Assembly: GCA_964479465.1 (NCBI GenBank)
Contig: CAYZMG010000008.1
Location: 1 to 64,000, forward strand
Origin: CADCTB01 sp964479465
GTDB lineage: Bacteria; Actinomycetota; Acidimicrobiia; Acidimicrobiales; AC-14
Reading direction: 5' to 3'
Length of the DNA stretch: 64,000 nt
Both the position numbers and the translations under genes were made by a program. Positions 57,877 through 64,000 of the stretch are shown here, one piece after another (the first letter of the stretch is position 1; each line of letters starts with the position of its first letter). Below the pieces are notes generated by a model, which saw only the letters and a program-made list of their open reading frames with translations, did not search any database and was not told the origin of the DNA.

Positions 57877-60282
57877 CTAGCGGGAGCGCCGCCGGTCACG
57901 GTCACGGTTCCGCCGGGGGGCGTCGCTCTCCGGGCGGCCGGCGGCCACGTCGGCCGGGCCGAGGTCGCCGAACTTCTCCTTGGCCTGAGCCTCGAACTGC
58001 GCCTCGAACGACACGAACTCGCGGCCCTCGCCGGCGGTCTCGGCGGCTGCCGCAGGTGCGCGGTCCCGCGACCGCTCGCGGGCCGGCGGAGCGTCGCCAC
58101 CGCCGCCGGCCGGGGCGTCGCCGTCCTCACCAACAGGCGACAGTGCGACCTTCCCCTGGGGGTCGATGTCGTCGACCCGGACGGTGATGTCGCTGCCGAG
58201 GCTCACGACGTCCTCGACCCGCTCGACCCTCTTGCCGCGGCCGAGCTTGGAGATGTGGAGCAGGCCGTCACGGCCGGGGAGGATGTTGACGAAGGCTCCG
58301 AACTTGGTGATGTTGACCACCTTGCCGGTGTAGACGTCGCCCACGTTGGCCCGGGGCGGGTCGAGGATCTGCTCGATCCGCTTCTGCGCCTCGGTGACGG
58401 CGGCGCCGTCCTTGGAGCCGATGGTGACGGTGCCGACCACGCCGTTGTCGTCGACGTTGATGTCGGCGCCGGTCTCCTGCTGGATGGTGTTGATGACCTT
58501 GCCCTTGGGCCCGATGACCTCGCCGATCTTGTCCATCGGGATCTCGAAGCTGATGATCTTCGGGGCGGTCTCGCGGACCTCGGAGCGGGGCTCGGCGATG
58601 GCCGCGTTCATGACCTCGAGCACCTGGAGGCGGGCGTCACGGGCCTGGGTGAGGGCCGCGGCCAGCACGTCGGCGGGGATGCCGGCGATCTTGGTGTCGA
58701 GCTGGAGGGCGGTCACGAACTCAGCCGTGCCAGCCACCTTGAAGTCCATGTCGCCGAACGCGTCCTCGGCGCCCAGGATGTCGGTGAGGGTGGTGTACTT
58801 GCCCTCGGCGAAGACCAGGCCCATGGCGATGCCGGCTACCGGCGCCTTGATGGGCACGCCGGCGTCCATGAGGGAAAGGGTCGAGCCGCAGACCGACGCC
58901 ATGGATGTGGAGCCGTTGGACGACATGCAGTCGGACACGGTCCGGAGGGTGTAGGGGAAGTCCTCGACCGGCGGGACGACGGGCAGCAGGGCCCGCTCGG
59001 CCAGCAGGCCGTGGCCGATCTCCCGGCGCTTCGGGCCCCGCATGAACCCGGTCTCGCCGGTGGCGAAGGGGGCCATGTTGTAGTGGTGCATGTAGCGCTT
59101 GGAGTCGTCGATGCCGATGGTGTCGAGCATCTGCTCCATGCGGGGCATGCCCAACGTGGCGACGGTGAGGACCTGGGTCTCGCCCCGCTGGAACAGGCCG
59201 GAGCCATGCGCGGTGGGGATGAGGCCGACCTCGGCCGAGAGGGGCCGGATGTCGGTGGGGCCCCGACCGTCGATACGGGCGCCGTCCTCGACGATACGCC
59301 GGCGGACGATCTTCTTCTGCAGACTGCGGACGGCGGCCTTGATCTGCTTCTCGGCCCCCTCGAACTCGGCGCCCAGCTCGGCGATGATGGCGACCGACGC
59401 TTCGTCCGTGGCCGCGGTGCGCTCGGCCTTGGACACGATCGTCGACGCCTCGGTGACCGGGCCGGTGCCGACCGCGACCACCCGGTTCCAGATCTCGTCG
59501 GAGTAGTCGACCTGGGTCTCGAACGGGATGGGGTCCTTGGCGCCGAACTTGGCCACCAGCTCCTTCTGGAGGTCGATGGACTCCTTGATCGGGCCCTTGG
59601 CCGCCTCGAGGCCGGCGGCGATGACCTCCTCGGTCACCTTCGGCGCGCCCGCTTCGTAGAAGCTCCAGGCGTCCTCGGTGCCTCCCGCCTCGACCATCAT
59701 GATGGCCACATCACCGTCGTCGAGGGCCCGGCCGGCTACCACCAGCTCGAAGGTCGACAGGTCGCCCTCCTGGTAGGTGGGGTGGGGAACCCAGGTGCCG
59801 TCGGTGGTGAACGCCATGCGCACGGCGCCGATGGGGCCCTCGAAGGGGATACCCGAGAGCATGAGGGCGGCGGATGCGCCGTTGATGGCCAGGACGTCGT
59901 GGGGGTTCTCCTGGTCGGCGCCCAGGATGGTGGCCACGATGTGGACCTCGTTGCGGAAGCCGTCGGGGAACGACGGGCGCAGCGGGCGGTCGATGAGGCG
60001 GCAGGTGAGGATGGCCTGGTCGGTGGCCCGGCCCTCCCGGCGGAAGAACGAGCCGGGGATCTTGCCGGCGGCGTACATCCGCTCCTCGACGTCGACGGTG
60101 AGGGGGAAGAAGTCGACTCCCTCTCGGACGCCCTTGGAGGCGCAGGCGGTGGACAGGACGACGGTGTCGCCGATCCTGGCCACGACGGCGCCGTTGGCCA
60201 GCTGGGCCAGCTTGCCGGCCTCGAACGAGAGGGTCTTGCCGGTGTCCGCAATGGGACCTGATACGGATACGGGATCCGTCAT
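57877..60282 (-). CDS. pnp: Polyribonucleotide nucleotidyltransferase
   Basis: 801 residues. Two RNase PH-like halves with an alpha-helical linker, KH domain ('PMDKIGEVIGPKGKVINTIQQETGADINVDDNG') and S1 domain ('GDVYTGKVVNITKFGAFVNILPGRDGLLHISKL'). Characteristic 'GFMRGPKRREIGHGLLAERALLPV' and 'SNGSTSMASVCGSTLSLMDAGVPI' lie in the second catalytic half. An Ala/Arg/Glu-rich tail of about 80 residues follows S1. It degrades RNA from the 3' end with phosphate. AAGGAG precedes the ATG by 7 bases. rpsO lies upstream, as in most bacteria. Confidence 0.96.
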   Translation of the reverse strand: MTDPVSVSGPIADTGKTLSFEAGKLAQLANGAVVARIGDTVVLSTACASKGVREGVDFFPLTVDVEERMYAAGKIPGSFFRREGRATDQAILTCRLIDRPLRPSFPDGFRNEVHIVATILGADQENPHDVLAINGASAALMLSGIPFEGPIGAVRMAFTTDGTWVPHPTYQEGDLSTFELVVAGRALDDGDVAIMMVEAGGTEDAWSFYEAGAPKVTEEVIAAGLEAAKGPIKESIDLQKELVAKFGAKDPIPFETQVDYSDEIWNRVVAVGTGPVTEASTIVSKAERTAATDEASVAIIAELGAEFEGAEKQIKAAVRSLQKKIVRRRIVEDGARIDGRGPTDIRPLSAEVGLIPTAHGSGLFQRGETQVLTVATLGMPRMEQMLDTIGIDDSKRYMHHYNMAPFATGETGFMRGPKRREIGHGLLAERALLPVVPPVEDFPYTLRTVSDCMSSNGSTSMASVCGSTLSLMDAGVPIKAPVAGIAMGLVFAEGKYTTLTDILGAEDAFGDMDFKVAGTAEFVTALQLDTKIAGIPADVLAAALTQARDARLQVLEVMNAAIAEPRSEVRETAPKIISFEIPMDKIGEVIGPKGKVINTIQQETGADINVDDNGVVGTVTIGSKDGAAVTEAQKRIEQILDPPRANVGDVYTGKVVNITKFGAFVNILPGRDGLLHISKLGRGKRVERVEDVVSLGSDITVRVDDIDPQGKVALSPVGEDGDAPAGGGGDAPPARERSRDRAPAAAAETAGEGREFVSFEAQFEAQAKEKFGDLGPADVAAGRPESDAPRRNRDRDRRRSR

Positions 60283-60413
60283 ATGTTGCTCCTTTATGTG
60301 TCAGCCAGGAGCAGCAACGGTCAGTTCCCAGTTGTCGGCCACCCGAACTCGTGTGTCCGAGGAGCTGGCGACTGGCAGCTGACTCTTGCGCCACCCTGCC
60401 TGGTGGTATGGAA

Positions 60414-60435
60414 CGAGCGGCCCGCAGGCCGCTCG
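60414..60435 (-). terminator. 9-bp hairpin in the rpsO-pnp intergenic region
   Basis: CGAGCGGCC and GGCCGCTCG arms with a CGCA loop, starting 12 bases past the rpsO stop on the minus strand. No T-tract follows, so it could be a processing site or an mRNA-stabilising stem rather than a strong terminator. Hairpins in this position control pnp in E. coli through RNase III; this is by analogy only. Confidence 0.55.
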
Positions 60436-60446
60436 AAGAGACTCTG

Positions 60447-60704
60447 TTACCGGCGGAGTCCGAGGCGGGCGATCAGCGCCCGGTAGCGCTCGACGTCATT
60501 CTTGCGCACGTAGTCGAGCAGGCGCCGCCGGCGACCGACGAGCATGAGGAGGCCTCGCCGGCTGTGGTGGTCCTTCTTGTGCGACTTGAGATGCTCGGTG
60601 AGGTGGTTGATGCGCTCCGTGAGGATTGCGATCTGCACCTCGGGCGAACCCGTGTCAGTCTCGTGGAGGCGGTACTCGCCGATCGTGGCTGCTTTGTCGG
60701 GCAT
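60447..60704 (-). CDS. rpsO: 30S ribosomal protein S15
   Basis: 85 residues from ATG 60704 (PDKAATIGEYRLHETDTGSPEVQIAILTERI...). Contains 'HETDTGSPEVQIAILTERINHLTEHLK' and 'HSRRGLLMLVGRRRRLLDYVRKNDVERYRALIARLGLRR', the S15 signature that binds 16S rRNA. The start was chosen over an upstream in-frame extension because S15 is normally 85-90 residues. A GAGGTAG sequence precedes the ATG. It is transcribed with pnp. Confidence 0.95.
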   Translation of the reverse strand: MPDKAATIGEYRLHETDTGSPEVQIAILTERINHLTEHLKSHKKDHHSRRGLLMLVGRRRRLLDYVRKNDVERYRALIARLGLRR

Positions 60705-60811
60705 TGCGGAAGCGCTACCTCGAATTTCAGGGCTCGATGGACTCTGGACGCGCCCAAGCGGTCGCCGTGGCGCTGGAACGATGGTACCAGCCCGGTACGC
60801 GTCGGGGCTGC

Positions 60812-60869
60812 GACCGGCCCGGTAGGCCGGTCCCGGCAAGCATCACTGGTACACCATCGTGAGATGGTG
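60812..60869. promoter_or_regulatory. Two hairpins in the rpsO-arfB divergent region
   Basis: First: GACCGGCC-CGGTA-GGCCGGTC at 60812-60832 (8-bp stem). Second: CACCATC-GTGA-GATGGTG at 60852-60869, a 7-bp stem with a GNRA-type loop that ends 5 bases before the GTG start of arfB. The second occupies the place of a ribosome-binding site and could limit arfB translation. Confidence 0.45.
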
Positions 60870-60874
60870 GACTG

Positions 60875-61291
60875 GTGCCCGAGGACCGCTGGCTGGTGGT
60901 GAGCCGCAGCTGCCGCATCCCGCTCGAGGAGCTGGAGTGGCGGTTTAGCGCGTCCGGCGGGCCGGGTGGCCAGCACGCCAACACCTCCAACACCCGGGCC
61001 GAGGTCCGCTTCGACGTGGAGAGCTCGCCGTCGCTCGGCCCCCGCCAGCGGGCCCGGTTGCTGGAGCGGGTTGGGCCGTCCGTGCGGGTGGTGGCGTCCG
61101 ACGAGCGCTCGCAGGCCCGCAACCGCGACCTGGCGCTGCAACGGCTGGCCGCCCGGCTGGCCGAGGGCCTGCGCATCGAGACACCGAGAGTGGCGACCCG
61201 CCCCAGCCGGTCAGCGAAGCGGAACCGGGTCGACGAGAAGCGCCGGCGGGGCGAGACCAAGCGGCTGCGGTCCCGGCCCTCCGACGACTAG
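60875..61291 (+). CDS. arfB: ArfB-type peptidyl-tRNA hydrolase (ribosome rescue)
   Basis: 138 residues from GTG 60875. GGQ motif 'SASGGPGGQHANTSNTR' (G31-G32-Q33), class I release-factor catalytic loop, and a basic, disordered C-terminal tail ('RPSRSAKRNRVDEKRRRGETKRLRSRPSDD') that in ArfB enters the mRNA channel of stalled ribosomes. It hydrolyses peptidyl-tRNA on ribosomes without a stop codon. It converges with the surface protein gene and overlaps it by four bases. The hairpin before the start is unusual. Confidence 0.92.
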   Translation: MPEDRWLVVSRSCRIPLEELEWRFSASGGPGGQHANTSNTRAEVRFDVESSPSLGPRQRARLLERVGPSVRVVASDERSQARNRDLALQRLAARLAEGLRIETPRVATRPSRSAKRNRVDEKRRRGETKRLRSRPSDD

Positions 61292-62424
61292 GCCGTCGAG
61301 TACCAGCCGACGACGTCGATGACGACGTGGAGGGTGCCGGTGTTGTTATAGACGCTGACCTTCCCGTCGGGTCCCACCTTGGCCACCACGAGGTTCGGCA
61401 CGGTCTGGCCGGGGAGCACGTTGAGGTTCGACGCCAGCGGAGGCGTGGCCCCACTCGGGAAGACGGTGAGGTAGGTCCCGGCCGTCGGCTGGGTCACGGT
61501 GACGTTGAGGACGACGGCCGCCACGCTCCCGAGCGGTACCCCGCCCTGCCCGGCGATGATGGGAAAGATCGTGGCGCCCGGGGCGACGGGGCCTCCGAGC
61601 CCGCCGGTCCCGTTCCGGGTGTCGAGGACCCGCGCCGGCGCCAGCGGATGGAGGCGGGAGCCGGCCGGCGCGCCGTCGGCGCCGAACCAGCCGACCACGT
61701 CGAAGATCACGTGGGCCCGGCCGGAGTGGTTGTACACCGACACCCTGCCGTCAGTGCCCACCTTGGCGATGACCAGGTTCGGCACGGTCCGGCCGGCGAT
61801 GGCATTCAGGCTCGACGCCAGCGGGCGGGCGGTACCGCTTGGGAAGACGGTCAAGAACGTCTCCGCCGTCGGCTGGGTGATCGTCACGTTCAACACGACG
61901 GCCGTAACGCCGGCGGCGGGCACGCCGCCCACACCGGTGACCAGGGGCGAGATGGTCGACGCCCCGCCCACCGGCGCGCCGAAGCCGCCCGTGCCGGTTC
62001 GGGTGTCCAGAACGCGCGCCGGCGCCAGCGGATTGAGCCGCGATCCGCCGGGCGCCCCCACCGCGCCGTACCAGCCGACCACGTCGGCGACGACGTGGAC
62101 CGCGCCCGAGTGGTTGTACATGGCCACCTTGCCGTCGGCACCGAGCTTGGCCGTGACCAGGTTGGGGACGGTCTGGCCGGCGCGCACATTGAGGTTGGAG
62201 GCGAGCGGCCGGGGGGTGCCGTTCGGGAAGACGGTCAGGAAGGTCTCTGCCGTCGGCTGGGTGACGGTGACGTTGAGCACGACGGCAGAGGCGCCGGTGG
62301 CCGGCACGCCGCCCCGCCCGGCGACGGGAACGGCGATGGTGCCCGCCGGGCCGACGGCGGTGGAGAACCCCCCGGTACCGTTGCGGGTATCGAGGATCCG
62401 GGCCGGCTCGAGGGGCCGGTAACC
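61288..62424 (-). repeat. Three tandem 384-bp repeats
   Basis: The L-D-T-R codons of successive repeats lie at 62383-62394, 61999-62010 and 61615-61626, exactly 384 bases apart. Each unit encodes A-V-V-L-N-V-T-(V/I)-T-Q-P-T-A and a strongly conserved F-x-V-F-P-x-G segment. The repeats are the C-terminal module of the surface protein. Confidence 0.92.
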
Positions 62425-64000
62425 GGCGCCCGACTCGGGCACCGGCGGCTGGGCCTCGTAGGCGCCGGCGTCGATCGTGGCCACGCCGTCGCCGTCGCCG
62501 TCGACGATCCTGGGCGCGCCGGCAATGTCGGTGCCGCCGGTCGGCGGCGGCTCTGCGCCGGCGTCGATCGCCGGCGAACCCCGTCCCAGTCGGTAGTCGC
62601 CGGCGCCGGCGTCGACGAACCGGGGGTCGGCGGTGGAACTCCCGTCGGCAGCAGGGTCGCCGCAGCTCAGGTCTTCAGCGGGAGCGCCGCCGGCGACAAC
62701 GTTGTGGGAGAACCGCGGGACGACGTTCTGGTAGGTGTGGTCGCACGCGACGACGGCCACATGGGCCGGACCGGAGATGACGTTGCTGACCAGCTCGGCC
62801 TGACCGTAGGTGAGCCGCGTATGCATGCCGGTTGCCCGCCACGCCGCGTTGTCGGCGATGGTGTTGGCGACGACACGGGGCCCGCTCTCCATGTCGTTGC
62901 TGAGCTCGATCCCGCCGCCCGTACCCTGCGTCGAGTTGCCGACGACCAGGTTCTGCGCCACCAGCATGCGGCTGTCGCCGCCGACATACATGCCCCCGCC
63001 GGCGCTGTAGGAGCGGTTGCGGCGAACCACGTTGTCGACCACCGTGGCCGGCCCGACGATGTAGGCGCCCCCGCCCTGGCCCGAGGTGGAGTTGTTCTCG
63101 ATCACGTTCCTGCGCACCGCGGCACCGGCCAGCGCGACCAGGTAAAGGCCGCCACCGTTCCCTCCCGTCGGGCCGTTGTCACGAATTTGGTTTCCCTCGA
63201 TCAGCGGCGCACCGAGGGAGACCTCGATGCCGCTGCCCAGGTTCCCGCTCACGATATTCCCGACGAGGGACGGCGAGGCCTTCTCGGCGCCGATGCCCCC
63301 GCCGCTCGTGTCGTACCCGTTCCGGACCGTGAAACCCCGGAGCGTGGAGGCGCGGGTCTCGTTCGTCTGGAACATGACGACGGTGCTCACCCCGTCGCCG
63401 TCGATGGTGGTGACCTCGGGGCCGCCCGCGCTCCTGACCTCGATCGCCTTGCCGTGGAAGTCCAGCCGCTCATGGAAGACCCCGGCCGCCACGACGATGG
63501 TGTCGCCGTCGATCGACGCATCGATCGCCCGCTGGATGCTCGGATGGTCGCGTGGCACCTGGAGCGTGGAGGGCACCGTGCGCGCCGGTGGGACTGGCGG
63601 CCGCTCGGGCACCGGCGGCGGGGCGACCACCGGCGGCGGGCTCACCCGGGGCGTGAAAGCGCGCAGCCAGTAGGTGTCCGCCACGTAGACCCTGCCGTCG
63701 AGGACGACGACGTCGGTTGCCCCGCCCCCGGGCGCCTTCCACAACGGTTGGCACACCGGCGCCCCGCACCCGCTCGCTGCCCACGCGTAGACCATGCCGT
63801 CGCTGACGCCGTAGACCAGCCCGTTGGCGACGGTAGGCGGCCCGATGCCCTCGGGGATGGGCGATGAGACGCTGTCCGTCGCTCCCCTCCAGAGCAACTG
63901 GCGGGACGACAGGTCGAGCGCGCCGATGTACCCCGCGCCGACCGCTCGGTACAGCACGTTCCCCGCTCGGGCGGTAACGCCGCCCGGCGGCGACGCCTGC
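61288..64000 (-). CDS. Large secreted surface protein: beta-propeller, right-handed beta-helix, three 128-residue C-terminal repeats (5' end outside window)
   Basis: The frame is open to the right edge (more than 900 residues visible). The visible N-part has PQQ/propeller-like blades ('GYIGALDLSSRQLLWRGATD', 'GLVYGVSDGMVYAWAASG'). After a Pro/Val-rich linker, a right-handed beta-helix runs from 'VPRDHPSIQRAIDASIDGDTIVVAAGVFHERLDF' to 'GSPAIDAG', with many N-x-V/G-N-x turns as in parallel beta-helix surface proteins. The last 380 residues are three repeats of exactly 128 residues, each starting P-L-x-P-A-R-(I/V)-L-D-T-R and ending in D-V-V-G-W-(Y/F). Probably cell-surface or secreted; binding target unknown. 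Confidence 0.85.
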   Translation of the reverse strand, partial: QASPPGGVTARAGNVLYRAVGAGYIGALDLSSRQLLWRGATDSVSSPIPEGIGPPTVANGLVYGVSDGMVYAWAASGCGAPVCQPLWKAPGGGATDVVVLDGRVYVADTYWLRAFTPRVSPPPVVAPPPVPERPPVPPARTVPSTLQVPRDHPSIQRAIDASIDGDTIVVAAGVFHERLDFHGKAIEVRSAGGPEVTTIDGDGVSTVVMFQTNETRASTLRGFTVRNGYDTSGGGIGAEKASPSLVGNIVSGNLGSGIEVSLGAPLIEGNQIRDNGPTGGNGGGLYLVALAGAAVRRNVIENNSTSGQGGGAYIVGPATVVDNVVRRNRSYSAGGGMYVGGDSRMLVAQNLVVGNSTQGTGGGIELSNDMESGPRVVANTIADNAAWRATGMHTRLTYGQAELVSNVISGPAHVAVVACDHTYQNVVPRFSHNVVAGGAPAEDLSCGDPAADGSSTADPRFVDAGAGDYRLGRGSPAIDAGAEPPPTGGTDIAGAPRIVDGDGDGVATIDAGAYEAQPPVPESGAGYRPLEPARILDTRNGTGGFSTAVGPAGTIAVPVAGRGGVPATGASAVVLNVTVTQPTAETFLTVFPNGTPRPLASNLNVRAGQTVPNLVTAKLGADGKVAMYNHSGAVHVVADVVGWYGAVGAPGGSRLNPLAPARVLDTRTGTGGFGAPVGGASTISPLVTGVGGVPAAGVTAVVLNVTITQPTAETFLTVFPSGTARPLASSLNAIAGRTVPNLVIAKVGTDGRVSVYNHSGRAHVIFDVVGWFGADGAPAGSRLHPLAPARVLDTRNGTGGLGGPVAPGATIFPIIAGQGGVPLGSVAAVVLNVTVTQPTAGTYLTVFPSGATPPLASNLNVLPGQTVPNLVVAKVGPDGKVSVYNNTGTLHVVIDVVGWYSTA

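Noticed and set aside
57682..60261. An 859-residue frame on the plus strand opposite pnp
   Set aside because: It is the antisense shadow of pnp in high-GC DNA; its translation is rich in Gly, Asp, His and Val and has no domain, while the minus-strand reading is an intact PNPase.
61327..63867. An 846-residue plus-strand frame opposite the surface protein gene
   Set aside because: Shadow of the repeat-containing gene; composition (Arg/Gly/Val/His-rich) and lack of motifs show that it is not coding.

Overview
The window is high-GC DNA, densely packed with short gaps and many 4-base ATGA/GTGA/TTGA stop-start overlaps. It has frequent GTG/TTG starts and many apparently leaderless mRNAs. Gene content points to Actinomycetota: a MtrA/MtrB/GerMN-lipoprotein operon, the actinobacterial form of SerC, an Rv2629-like eRF1-fold protein, the TatA-TatC-SKI2 helicase block, and a surface protein with actinobacterial C-terminal repeats. 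A GlnRS with a YqeY tail and the many PxxVLDTR repeats suggest a deep lineage such as Acidimicrobiia; this is inference only. Three 10-N gaps (25211, 51618, 53970) show that it is a draft or metagenome scaffold, and the gap in dapB looks like a join between two non-identical versions of the gene.

Layout. 1-3.4 kb: a PAS sensor (partial) divergent from glnS. 3.4-11.2 kb: a baeRF/Vms1-like ribosome factor convergent with a Mrp-type Na+/H+ antiporter operon (mnhAB-C-D-E-F-G, minus strand) headed by a membrane-anchored Usp-like protein. 11.4-17.8 kb: mtrA-mtrB-lpqB-like genes, then a small 'MDPGSGS' membrane protein, a methyltransferase and an LTA-synthase-like membrane sulfatase. 17.8-24.8 kb: a serine hydrolase, YceI protein, second two-component system, and the VTC / DUF4956 / CotH trio. 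25-28 kb: a MauE-MauD-MauA-like cluster whose light-chain-like protein seems unable to form the TTQ cofactor. 28-34.6 kb: secreted metalloprotease, a lipid-kinase C-domain protein, SKI2-like helicase, tatC, tatA. 34.6-44.2 kb: GDPD, a LeuRS lacking its CP1 editing domain, leuA with a readable attenuator and a 17-residue leader peptide (MYPASDTSRTFSTLLLT), serA, aspartate aminotransferase, serC. 44.2-51.2 kb: a Cys-repeat exported protein, an ECF sigma factor, a PEP-utilising enzyme with two small envelope proteins, a membrane tyrosine phosphatase, a methyltransferase-Mug glycosylase fusion and a DedA-like protein. 51.1-56.6 kb: dapB, cupin, OsmC, a thioredoxin-fold protein with an in-frame UGA in its redox motif, and a third two-component system. 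56.6-64 kb: M16 peptidase, pnp, rpsO, arfB and a very large beta-helix surface protein (partial).

The strongest candidates for something new are: (1) a putative selenoprotein at 53273-54037, in which UGA replaces the first Cys of a CxxC site and is followed at the right distance by a hairpin with a GGUC tetraloop, as in the E. coli fdhF SECIS; (2) a structured 3'-UTR element present twice (48461-48567 minus and 53118-53225 plus), with a completely exchanged but still paired stem; (3) the editing-domain-less LeuRS; and (4) the leaderless leuA attenuator. Amino-acid biosynthesis (leu, ser, asp/dap), envelope sensing and polymer metabolism, and RNA decay/ribosome rescue (pnp, rpsO, arfB, baeRF) are the main functional themes.
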